Origin: Verpa conica
Taxonomy: Eukaryota > Ascomycota > Pezizomycetes > Pezizales > Morchellaceae
Assembly (NCBI GenBank): GCA_033030425.1
Contig: JAUFSD010000001.1
Location: 1,426,001 to 1,490,000 of the forward strand
Reading direction: 5' to 3'
Length of the DNA: 64,000 nt
The notes under the pieces are model-generated. The model searched no databases. It was not told where the DNA came from and saw only the letters and a program-made list of their open reading frames with translations. A program made the position numbers and the translations under genes. Below are positions 1-10,889 of this stretch, piece by piece. Position 1 is the stretch's first letter. The number at the start of each line of letters is the position of its first letter.

Positions 1-1310
1 CTGTGGCTTGCCAGCCGGTTGGGAAATTGTAGTTCCAATCGCGATCTGTAGGCTTGAAGAACAAGCCTGCGTTGACAGCAGTGCCACCACCGAGAACACA
101 TCCAGCCATCTGGTCAATATCATTACAAGCAATACCAGCAGAATCAACCCAGATCTGATTGCAGAGACCTGGGACATCGAAGCGAGTAAGTCCCTTGCCA
201 GCTAGCCAGGCAGGTCCAACGGTTCCTCCAGATTTGTAGGTACTTGGGGGCCCCCTCTCAATTAGAAGAACTGATTTACCAGATTCTGAGAGACGATCGG
301 CAGCTATTTAGAGTAAAAAGTGCATGATTAGCCACTTGAGTAATTTCAAGGGGGATTTAGGGTTGTTACGAACCAACGAGACCAGCAGCACCTCCTCCAA
401 CAACGATGTAGTCATAGGTCCCAAGAACAGTAGTGGAAGTAGGAGTTGCAGTAGGGACCACGGATGTAGCAGTAGCAGTAACAGTAGCAGAGGCAGTAGC
501 AATAGGAGCAGCGGCAATCCAGGCTGCATATTGAGAATTGCGGGCTGCAGTAAGACCAATACCAAACATGCCAAATCCCTGATGTTCCTGAATACCTGTT
601 GCGAGATTGGTGGTGTCTGTAACTGGTGCTGTACTTTGGGCCCAACCCATGACAGCGGATTCCGCTGTTAGATCAACGCCACCATCGGTCCAGGTATTGC
701 AGTCTACACAGCGGAAAGTGTATGAGAAATGGGTTGTATTAGTCTTGAGGTACATCTGTGTTGAGCTGGCAGAGCTGGAATAAACAGTAGGCTCAAGGTA
801 ACCACTGAGAAAACAATTGTTTAATATAATATTCTATACCGATAGGATAAGACTGAAAACAATACTTACGATGCCATACGGAAGGATTGCATAATACTCC
901 CACTATTAACCCAAACAAGTGAAAGGAGATTTCCATTCATGGCTCCTCCGAAACTCACACCAGACCATCCACCTATAGGCCCAACCTGTAAAGTTTCAAT
1001 CGTGGTTAGGTACTAGAAGTATAGAAGTATGGAATTGTGTATGATACTTACGATTTGACCGATGAATTCATTTGTTGGAGTTGAGGGGAGCGCGAGACCG
1101 AAACTGAATCCGCCATAATTGGTTGTCAGCAGGCGCTGGAATGATATTCCAGTATCAGGGTCGGTATATTCCGATGCGTACTGTGCGAGTACTATTGTTC
1201 AGACAGGAAGTATCAGTAACTTGATATTCGAGATAGATTATGGCATTAGATTTCTCCTTACCTGTACTCAGCACAGACAGGAGATAGAAGAAAGAGATTT
1301 TCGCAAACAT
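1..1310 (-). CDS. Cellobiose dehydrogenase, 5' part (cytochrome domain, linker and start of flavin domain)
   Basis: Secreted flavocytochrome that oxidises cellobiose and related sugars and passes electrons from FAD to haem and on to lytic polysaccharide monooxygenases. Exons, in coding order: 1262-1310, 1191-1052, 985-870, 804-374 and 303-1. Every junction keeps frame and has GT...AG ends. The product begins with a signal peptide (MFAKISFFYLLSVLST) and then the CDH cytochrome domain. SGVSFGGAMNGN should hold the haem-ligand Met, and EHQGFGMFG the likely His; both assignments are by family analogy. A Ser/Thr/Ala-rich linker follows, then the GMC dinucleotide-binding motif YDYIVVGGGAAGL, completed across the 304-373 intron by AADRLSESGKSVLLIERG. 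About 346 residues are visible. The family is usually near 750-850, so the rest of the flavin domain lies left of base 1. The start ATG at 1310 is the only one giving a signal peptide. Confidence 0.93.
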
Positions 1311-3606
1311 GTTGCAATGAGACCTGAGGATATTTCTGAGAATATCAAAAAAGAAAGACTATCACCAGTTTGACCGGTGAATTTAGAGGCTCAGATCTTC
1401 TATCTCTAAATAGTCTCAAAGACAGCCAGCCCTGAGATGATACTTGAAAGACTATGGGAAAGGAGCCACTACTTATATTTGACGCCCATAGCTAAACAGA
1501 GCAGAGGAAGAGATGAAATGAGGTACCGTCCGGTTATCTCCCCGGCTCCGGATACACCACGCGGTTGGAATTTTCCTGGGGTAATGTGTAATACCTATGC
1601 GGAGATAGGCTCCTGGCTTGCTCACGTTTTTCCGTAGAGGTAACTGTGGGGGATCTCCAAATCGGCGTTGTCCCATTAACTTTAATTGAATTTCTTTCTG
1701 CACGGGGAAAGCTGTGCACATGGGGAGATCCCTGGACGGTACACGGGCGGTAGCTTCCGACAGTTCGTCTCTGGTTCAAATGCTTGTTTTCCTATTAGAA
1801 TATTTCTAATAGGTGGAGAAGATGCGGCTATTGCTACGGTCAACAGGTTATTCGAGTAAGTTTTTCCCCTGTTGATCACTCAATAACGGTCTCTAGGCCC
1901 GTGTCTCCTGCGAGAGGATATTTCCCCCGAGAACCAGCAAGGATCAGTCATTATTTTTGCCGGGATACCCTTATAGCTTAGCAGGCATAGTTGCATGGAG
2001 AACCACACCTAAATACAGTGGAAACCAATAGGGGTGGAGTCAATTAACTAAGGGAAACTGCCTCTTGCAGAGCGTTCGTACCTGCTTCGCCGCCGTACCT
2101 GTTTGTGGGGTGCGGGGAGCTGCGTGCCCGTAGTGCCAAATTGAAAGTCACCTTTACGGAATCCGTGAATGACCCAACCGACGACCGGGTTTCGAGAAGA
2201 AATTCCGGTACATTTAAAGTTCATGTGATGTATCTCGGTGTTATTGTGAAATGGTTAACCATGAAGAGCAACAGTACCAAATACCTATGCTTAAAGATAC
2301 TTATACGAGGTGGACTATGTTTAGTCAACTGTTTTCTTAATTAACACGAGGTTTATAGTTAACTAAAGATATCCTTTTACCGGTCAAAGATCTAACTTTT
2401 TCTGCCAATCCTTGGCTAGGAACTTCATATTCATTTATGTATTTGTTTAAGAATTCCTCCGAGTTTCATAATGTTATTAAGGCTGCATGTCGAAATAAAG
2501 GTATACTCCCATGTATTTGTGTTGGTATAGGAGTAATTTTGGGTATACGCGTGCATTTATAACCCTGTTTAATTAGCTCAAAATTCGGGGGTGGACTGGG
2601 TTCGAGGGGCTGTTTTAGTGTCCACATATTATATTTCCGTATATACGTATCTAGAGAAATTAAATAGGCACCCACTATATCTAGTAACAGTGTCTTCTCA
2701 ATTGTAAATTTTTTTAAAAGTGGCATAGGACGCTTGTAGGACCACTTTTCGTCTCCGTTAACTTGGTTAGGCAAGCATTAGAAATTCGAAGGTTTATGCG
2801 GGGATATCGTCTTTTGTTTCCGGGAGTTACATCAGATGGAGAACAGCACCACGTGCACACCTAACTTCGGGCCGTGGAGCAGCTTGTATTCAAATCAGTG
2901 GAATTCCTAGATGCCTCGTCGGGAGGCTTGTGCCATACGTGACTTAGGAAATCTGCGCTATATCCGCGTGTCTGGCGGATCTATATCAAACATCTGGTAG
3001 TCAAAGGTACGCTTCACGAGCTTCTAGAATCTCGTATCTCATTATACTATGACATCAGTCGGAATGCGTAGCCCATGGGGTTTCTCGGCTGATCGGGGTT
3101 ATTGTTTCATACTCCCTTGCTCCTGTCAGACACACTCGCTTGTAATATAACATAATTCTTATATTTATGCGTCTGTTTATCCTATCTTAATTGTACCAGG
3201 ATGTTTTTAGAGCTGGTGCATTCCTCGGGATTCACGGGGCCATTTCTAATTTTTTAGTCTCTGTTAAAAGCTTCGCCACACCAGCGCCTTTTTGTATATC
3301 TGTGATCTCGGGATTTCGGGCGGTATAACGGATATCAAAGTTGGATTAACCCCTATCTCAAAGTGCACGGCTTGGTAGTCAAAAATGGTAATCATAAATG
3401 GTAAAGGTGCTCTTGAGCAGACTTATTGTAATGACGCATTGAGGCTACGTACTACGTAGTTGGGATTGTATACATTCCTAGCTAGCTGTCAAAGTTTCCC
3501 CTATATTAACCCCTCATGAAGCGTCTTTTGGTACTGCCTTTATAAAAGTTCCTTATAACGCCTGCATGCATGGCTTAATTAAGAATAGACTAAGGCCGCC
3601 TTTAGC

Positions 3607-3619
3607 GGGGGGGGGGGGG
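3607..3619 (+). repeat. G13 homopolymer
   Basis: Thirteen consecutive G in AT-rich intergenic DNA. Similar runs occur at 20651-20662 and 50252-50264. Confidence 0.95.
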
Positions 3620-3826
3620 TCAGCTATAGCTAGGTATTTATAAGAGGGGTTAGTTGTAGTGACACTTGTTTCTGAGCGTTATATATATACTTTATTTTAG
3701 GTTTGACGAGATATTATTTTAACAAGTAACTATACACATAGTTATGATTGCTATCTGTGTAGATTATAAAAGGAAGGCAGCACACTCAGAGCTTACTATG
3801 TATAGTACTTGAGAGTAGGCGTTAAG

Positions 3827-3834
3827 AAAAAAAA
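3827..3834 (-). terminator. RNA polymerase III terminator of tRNA-Cys
   Basis: Eight T on the minus strand, beginning 3 nt after the 3' end of the tRNA-Cys gene. This is the normal pol III stop signal. Confidence 0.85.
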
Positions 3835-3837
3835 TTA

Positions 3838-3910
3838 AGCTCTGAGACCGATTTGAACGATCGACCCTGCGATCTGCAATCGCATGCTCTAACCCCTGAG
3901 CTACCAGAGC
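3838..3910 (-). tRNA. tRNA-Cys (anticodon GCA), copy 1
   Basis: A full cloverleaf is readable on the minus strand. The 7-bp acceptor stem pairs GCTCTGG with TCAGAGC (one G-U pair). The D arm is GCTC/GAGC, and the anticodon stem TGCGA/TCGCA encloses the loop TTGCAGA with anticodon GCA. The variable loop has 5 nt, the T arm is GATCG/CGGTC with loop TTCAAAT, and the discriminator base is U73, a cysteine identity element. It is 73 nt, has no intron and has no encoded CCA. An identical copy lies at 59424-59496. Confidence 0.96.
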
Positions 3911-6900
3911 TTACTTTGTTGACTCGTCTAGTCAGCTCATCTTTGTTTGATCTAAAAAATAGTGGGTATAGAATCTTGGCGGGATTTGGTTTATATATAG
4001 GCTTGCCTACGAGATATTGAGGACTAAGCTATAAATCTCTCTAGATTGAAGGCTTCTATAATCTGTAAGTAAGGAATACTATCTTTCTTTAAAAACTCTG
4101 GTTACTTAGATATACATGTTCTCTAGAGACCTAGCAGAATCATTCGAGCAAACCTTAATATAATGACCGGCTGTCACTCATTGTTATCGCAAGCTTACTA
4201 ATGCCCCACGGTAAAAGGCCCTTTAGGAAAGAAAATGCGACAGGAAAATACTCGGGAGTGTGAGCATTGGAGTGATCTAGAGCTCGCCACCGAACGGAAA
4301 GAAAGTGGTATAAAGAAGAATCTCCGGCTACTGACGTGATAGGTTTTAGGATCATAAGGTAGCAGGGATTCATTATTCATTCTTTTTGTCAGCTTAGGGT
4401 AGGAGATATACAGGGTTTTCATGCTTTCTAACATCTTTTTCATCACTATTTTTTATAGCTGAAGTGACAATATACCCCTCCGCTTTTGGGTAGATCGCGA
4501 TCGAGGCCGGCCTTGAAGTCATGTTATCTTTACTAATTCCAGAGATACAACAACAAAATTTGATACTACATAGAGTACATCACCATGTGGGTCATGTCTT
4601 ATCACTCGTAGGTTCTGACGGATTTTGCATGACTGATTGATTATAGATTTATTTATAGATTTTATACGATCTTTCACCCGGGTACCCAACCGGTACGTTG
4701 CGCCCAGAATACCGAAGGCGACAATTCTTAAACTATGACCATATTGAGGGCTAGAGTTGATGATTCAATGTGCATTAACAAATAACTATAGTGTGTCTCA
4801 AAGAGAGGTGATATGATTTTTGTGATAAGTGCCGATATTTCTTTGGTGGGGGGTACAGGGTAACTACGGGCAATTATGGGAAGATGCAGGTGGAAAAGTG
4901 ACTAGCGGAAAAGACGCGACGAAAGGAAAAATGTGGTTTAGCAGTAGGCTAGGCCCTCCATATTGTAGGTGTCAAGGCACCTAAAATGTGATATTATTGG
5001 GGTATTCACAGTATAAAATTCATTAGACTAAAATGACTGGTTTCTGTCTAGTGGTAAATTAGGCTAAGCTCATGTTAGTTATAATCTGCACGCTAGCTTA
5101 TCAAATTGATGTCTTATGTAAGATTTAGCTAACCCTCTGAGTGGGGGTCATTTGTACTCGTCGGAGTAATCATATTTCGGGTGAAGCCTCATCTGCCCTG
5201 TACGTGGAGAGTGAGCTTTATCATAAGGTCTAATCATATCGTATTCTAGTACAGATCTTCTACTAGCTTCTGCGATTCCTCTAATTACATGCTCGCATTT
5301 CGTCTCATAATCCTAGAAGATGTGATAGATACTTAGCGTCATGACGGATACGCACATATCCCTGGTTACTAAGTTGCAGGGCCGAGAGGACAAAGGCCAT
5401 AAATACGGCTTTTCAAGAGCTGTGGAAAAGACCGGAGCCGATTCTCCGTCTTGGTGCGGGATTAAGCATTCATACGTGAGCAATATAGCCGGCTAGAGCT
5501 GAACAAAGCGGTGAAAAAACAAAAATTCCCACTAGGGATTCAACCCTTGCCTCCTTAGAATCTCTAATCTGGTAGGTTGTTCCCCTAGCCCTGTATTTGT
5601 ATGGTTTCTATTGAAGTTGCTGTACCCACCCTTGGGGCTTTTATATAGGTTAAGAAAAAAACCTCCCCTTTGGGATTTATATCGTTTAGAATCACGGGTT
5701 GAGGCATAATTTCTAATACTGCTATCTAAGTATATTATGCATGCTACTTAGGAGGTTATTGGTGAGGGGTTGGTACGTGTTTCTAGAAACAAAGCAAGGA
5801 AGGTGCTTTTTCTTAACCTTCTATGGAAACTTTTTGTATGCCTAACGGATAGCAGATGCTTAGCAGCATGTGTCAAGGAAGTAATTTAAATGCCGCGTGC
5901 TGTGTCTTTGTTGGTTTCTATTGTCTCCTCTCCCGAATCCAATGAGAGATAATTTTAAGATAATACAAGTTATTTCGTAAAGGTTTATCGTCTTGATGAG
6001 CGTAAGCTTGCAGAATGGTTGGTGCAGGGCATCCTTGTCAGTCACACAGACTACACAGAAAAGCGGTGTCAGAGCTAGATCCAAAGTCGTTTTTGATGTA
6101 ATGTATAGAAAGTAGGTTTGCTCAATAAATGATGATGTGGATTCTAGGCATCTTCACCGACAATGCAATAGAGGGACAAAAACTAACTTAAGCCACACCA
6201 GTCGCCCGCTAGTTTTTGATTCGCCTGATTTAGCGTACATTTCATCGATCTCTTATATAAGATCTAGGTTGTTTATATTCATTCGTAGGCAGTTCTCACC
6301 TATTTTCTGAGCGATATCACAAAGATAGGTACGAAGCTCTAGCTACAGCAAGAAGTATCTTCATCTTTAATTATTTGTCTATTGTTAAATAGATAACGCT
6401 TTTAGGGGTCCTGGTAGTCCCGTCGCTGTATAGGCTCGTTCCAACCCAAGGACGTACGCGTGCACTATATGACGTTTCTCTTGGTATATTACCTCAAGTC
6501 ATCTGCTCAGCTGAGAACACGAACACCGGCTTTTACATTGCTATTTAGGTGTTAAAGACTTTTGACACTGGTATACAGTTATTTGCTCAGGTGCGGGTCC
6601 TTAATTCCAAGCTACAAATCATTGACTTATTACCCTTTGCCATAGTACCAAAAGTGACACCCCATTGGAGTAACAAGCTTTGATAGTGTTTTTTCTAGCT
6701 AGCTAGAATATATAAACTAGTCCTTACTCAGTCGTGCTGTATATACAGAGGTACCCTCCCCTATCTGTCTAGTTCAGTACTACATTAGAAGCAGAAATAG
6801 CATGTTTCATAGGGGAGCAGATATATATTATATTAGAGTATATCCTACAAAATGACTTTACAAGCTCAAATAGGGCCCCTGTTTACTTGGTAGTGTATCG

Positions 6901-7489
6901 ACCAGTATCACATTGCGCTAACGTACCTCATCTAGAAATAAAACCAAAGCTAGACCCACCAAGGAATTACTAGCAGTTTTAATTTTAGTCAAATTGACCT
7001 AAGGGTACGATAAACTTCTTTGGTGTTCAGATGTGACGTCGACTACTGGCATTGGTTCAATTTACAGTAAACTGATATATTATAGAACCACCATTTCAGA
7101 CAGGATCATTGGTCTAAGTGAATAAACCTCTTCCAGGAATTATGGAAATCAATTTATCTGGTTTTTTCACTAGGAGTAATGGTATTAGTTGGAATCTATA
7201 TAACCTTGAACTGAAATAAAGCTATATATCTAACCGCCAGTGTCATTTTTGAGCTGTATTAGCTCTTAGACTTCCAACATATGGTCAACCTTTGCGTAAT
7301 TTCTGTGAAGAATTCAACGACAGAGGTATTTTATCTACCGGTGACTTATAGGGGTTTTTTCCTTTTATCATATATAGCCAAATCCTGAATAACGTCACAA
7401 ACTTAGAAAAATCGACTACACTACAAGAGGCAGGGATTTGGGGACTAGCAGATATAGAGATTCAAGGGAAGAATAACCTTAATAACGCT
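3911..7489. other. Intergenic, no gene seen
   Basis: AT-rich, 3.6 kb. No ORF with recognisable protein features was found on either strand. CTAGCTAGCTAG occurs at about 6695. Otherwise nothing structured was noticed. Confidence 0.6.
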
Positions 7490-9374
7490 ATGAATGGTCT
7501 TGAAGCTAGTCGGGTGAGCCTAAAGTCTTGACTTGATATATATCGGAATATCTAGTAACGTATAGCACCAATCTATAGATTCAGCCAATCAGGAAACAAG
7601 AGCCCGGCACTCCAGAATCAAACTTATCTCCAACCCGGGATATTTCTGGCTCTCCTTGCAATAACATCCCACCAACTCGACTTTCTCAAAAGGAATACCA
7701 AGATTGTGCTGCTAAGGTTGCATATCCCTTACTCCTCGACCAAAATAACCCTACCAATGTCATTTCCTTATCAAAAATTCAGACCTCTCTAGATTCTCGA
7801 CCAAATATGAAGACACCACATAATAATCTACAAGAGACTCTAATATCGCCTCTACAGTCACCTAAATCATTAACCATGGCTTTTACACAAGGACCTGCGT
7901 CATCTTTAGTTGATTCCAACACTTGCAACTTCACTGCTGCTGCCCACCGAGCCGTTGCCGATCTATTTCCAGAACTTGCCGATACCTGCAGTTTTGAGGC
8001 AAACATAACCCTCAGCGAGGATAACCTCCGCTACCAAGATACTCCAGTACATAAGAAGCCTACAATAGCCGAGGCCTATAATATGGGGGATCCTGTACTC
8101 TTCTGTGAAGCTGATGTTACTAAAAGATCTGTAAAACGAAAATGGGGACGGGGTCTTCGTCCAAATCTAGGGTGTTTTAAAAAGATGCCTTCACCAGAAT
8201 ATCTAGCTCTAAAAGAGTCGCCGGATAAAGAAAAACAAGAAAAAATACATGAGCATAGAGAGCCAACAGAGATTTTGCCTACAACTAGTAGCCAAACAGC
8301 TCTCTTCACATTACCTTCCCTTTTCACTACTACGCATGTACAGCGGCCTAAGACCGAACAACTATCTCAACTTTCTCCTGGTTTGGTTAACTTAGGTCTG
8401 GAAAGTGTATGTTTCCCTTAATCTAATTTATCTATTTATTTAATTAGTACTAATAAATCGAGGCATCAGTCGTATAATTTCCACCCTTTTAATACTAAGG
8501 GGGAAGTTTCGCAGTCAACGGTTACAATTTCACCAAGATACCTTTCTAAGCTTCAATTACCTTTAACGCCGCCAAAAAAGTGTGTCTTTGACTTTGAAGA
8601 GGGGTATTACGAATCTGAGATGAAGTCCCCCGAAGAGGGGGAACCAGTGACCATGGAAGATTCGCCCAATATCCTAGGTATTGGAACTGGATTTGAACCT
8701 TCTAGATTGAATGATTCTAGGGGTAGTTCGCTATTATTGGTTACACCGCCAGCAACTTTGTACACATGCTCTTTGCCGATACCGATCCCTGTCTCGAAAA
8801 CATGCTCATTCAATTATAGACCTACTTTCGCAAGCCAGGATTCTATACAGTGTTCTGACCCTTTCTTCTCTCCTGAAGGATCACCTTGTTCATCCCGACT
8901 AAAATCACGATCAAAAGACGCTTCTAGAAGTAAAATCATAAAGAATCCAAAAGAGCTCTTGAAGGAACAGAACCAATTACTATTGCGTTGGAGGTCTCAG
9001 GGTATTAGTTACAAAGCCATCAAACAGAGACTTGGAATAGATGAAGCAGAGAGCACTCTCCGGGGACGGTTGAGGACTTTGACAAAACCGAAAAACCAAA
9101 GACTCCGAAAGCCTCAGTGGATGGAAGAAGATGTTTGTATCCTGTAAGCTAGCTAGACTTCTGGACTCTTTTTACTAACTAGCATTAGATTGTGCTGCTT
9201 CTCGAGGTCGTTGATCCAGCTCTTTTGAGTGTGAAATGGAAGCAAGTCTCGGAGACCATAGTAGCTCTTGGTGGTAGCTATAAATTTGGCCCAAGTACGT
9301 GCAAAAAACAATACATGAAACTCGTAGAGAACGGTCGGGCACGACCTTTGGCGGAGTGCATTACTGGGAAGTGA
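7490..9374 (+). CDS. Myb/SANT-like DNA-binding protein
   Basis: Preferred model: exons 7490-7513, 7579-8406, 8470-9132 and 9189-9374, all joined in phase 0, 566 residues. The frame is open well upstream of the ATG at 7807 without another ATG. I therefore add a 24-nt first exon (MNGLEASR) with donor GTGAGC; if that is wrong, the start is 7807. The 8407-8469 intron has branch site TACTAAT, and the 9133-9188 intron has donor GTTTGT. The N-terminal two thirds is Ser/Pro-rich and probably disordered. The C-terminus has a helix-turn-helix-like stretch (GISYKAIKQRLGIDEAESTL), then RKPQWMEED and a Myb-like helix set ending SYKFGPSTCKKQYMKLVENG. The last part resembles Myb/SANT modules of fungal nuclear proteins. 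It is probably a transcription or chromatin factor; targets are unknown. Its C-terminus resembles those of the two J-domain proteins in this window. Confidence 0.75.
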
Positions 9375-10364
9375 CCTTGAGGCTGAAAGCCTGATACCAA
9401 CTTGAAAGCGATATATATTCAATATGAGTTGTGGCTTCTTTTCTTCTTTTCTGGAGCTTATTGCAGGGATGACTTCCCGTGCATATGTATGTTGCGCCTC
9501 AGTGACCACGGGTTAATCCACGGTAGTAGGTTAGACCATAAATATCACTTGCTACGTACACTTGAGCACGTATATGCATTGTATCGTATGTTATTGAACA
9601 AGGCTTCACATGCGTGTGCTTATAGAGCTTTATTAAAATAGAAGAATTAGGCTTCTTATCTATGAACGAACGAACGAACGAACGAACGAACGAACGAACG
9701 AACGAATGAATGAATTGATCATAAGTGCATGGAGCCCAAGGGCTAAGGTACTCGGATCTTATCTATAAACCTTCTAGTTCTTATATTATAGCCTTCGATA
9801 CGATTATTACTAGTACAACAAAACTTGAATACAATTTCCCAGAGGATATACATATCACCGCTAGCGCTAGAATATTTATCTTCCCCAATATATATGGGTC
9901 TTGGCGAGTTGAAACATTGAAGGCCACCGGAATTCGTAAAAAAAAGTTTAAGGAAAATAAGCAGCATTTATTAACTATATCTTCAGATCATCACAAAATG
10001 CAAAAGCACTCCAAAATCGAAACATTTTGCCCTTTCGTATACCTTTCCTTGACTCGAAAGAACTCGCTATGAATAACCGGTTATCGTCGGGACTTCTGTC
10101 ATTGAAAGCAATGAATACACTTTATAAGACAATTAGCAATTTTAGAATAAAATTTAGGTATAGATACTGGTATAAAGTATATACATACCTTTCCTTGCCT
10201 AGAAAGTCTACATGACGCATCCTCTTCGCGCGATCATAGCCTCTTTTTTTACAAATGGAGGGTCCAAAAAATGTCTGAAAACTGGTTTTCGCTGACATTT
10301 TTTTACTAATTTATTTCAACTTGTTAAAATTATAATATTTATTATTTATATAGTGTTGAACTTA
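9375..10364. other. Intergenic, mostly featureless, with one microsatellite
   Basis: Lies between the convergent 3' ends of the Myb-like gene and the F-box gene. Apart from the GAAC microsatellite I see no supported element. If the F-box gene continues through an intron beginning GTAAGT at its stop codon, a 3' exon would lie here. Confidence 0.55.
9664..9715 (+). repeat. (GAAC)10(GAAT)3 microsatellite
   Basis: Ten perfect GAAC units (9664-9703) followed by three GAAT units (9704-9715). It lies about 290 bp after the stop of the Myb-like gene. Confidence 0.97.
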
Positions 10365-10889
10365 CTACTCGACCAACTGCACGAGTACATCCCATACGGT
10401 GACACCGGTTGGGTTCTCTACAACGCAATTGGGGTGGAACTTCAACACCTCTAGGGAAACACGAGTGGTAGCAGGTGAAGTGGCGTAGTGATTTCTAACA
10501 ACCGAGTCCTTTAGATAGATAGAATTTTTGCGGCCAAAGGTAGTCTCTTCGACGCATAGAGAGGAGTCAAAATGGATTAATGAGAATATTGGATGTAGAT
10601 CGAATAGAGCTTCATTAGACGGTTCCTTAATCAAAGGTACTGGAACTTCCGTATTATGCTCCTTAATAAAGAACTTTGGACGAAGAGCACGACGCGACTT
10701 TAGAATTGTGTTCCAAAGGCGACAAACCCTTTGGCAGTTGAGAAGATCAAATAGCGGAAGGTGCATAAAAACATCTTGAAGAAGGTATGAAGGGAAGGTT
10801 ATTTTCTCATAGGTTTTCGGGGTACCACTGCTATTGGTTTCGGTAATGACCTGGGGTATCGAGCTATTGGTGGAGAGAGACATATTCAT
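10365..10889 (-). CDS. F-box protein
   Basis: Single-exon ORF of 174 residues. An F-box sits at about residues 31-62 (FPSYLLQDVFMHLPLFDLLN, then the conserved CQRVCRLWNTIL). F-box proteins recruit substrates to SCF ubiquitin ligases through Skp1; the substrate is unknown. The remainder, ending NPTGVTVWDVLVQLVE, resembles the tail seen in many fungal F-box paralogues, with no LRR or WD repeats. The last codon and stop overlap a good splice donor (GTAAGT). Splicing to an AG before base 10299 would replace the stop with about 45 more residues, but that tail is not convincing. The start is the first ATG at 10889, with another two codons later. Confidence 0.78.
   Translation of the reverse strand: MNMSLSTNSSIPQVITETNSSGTPKTYEKITFPSYLLQDVFMHLPLFDLLNCQRVCRLWNTILKSRRALRPKFFIKEHNTEVPVPLIKEPSNEALFDLHPIFSLIHFDSSLCVEETTFGRKNSIYLKDSVVRNHYATSPATTRVSLEVLKFHPNCVVENPTGVTVWDVLVQLVE

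Larger units (their letters stand above)
1311..3837. other. Intergenic, no gene seen
   Basis: This holds the upstream region of the cellobiose dehydrogenase gene. A TATTTAG-like box lies about 100 bp before the ATG on the minus strand, but it is weak. Short ORFs here have no recognisable protein features. There is a run of 13 G at 3607-3619 and a CTAGCTAGCT palindrome near 3478. The rest is AT-rich without clear structure. Confidence 0.6.

Noticed and set aside
324..671. Plus-strand 115-codon ORF rich in Ser and Asn
   Set aside because: Antisense shadow of the Ser/Thr/Ala-coding linker of the cellobiose dehydrogenase gene.
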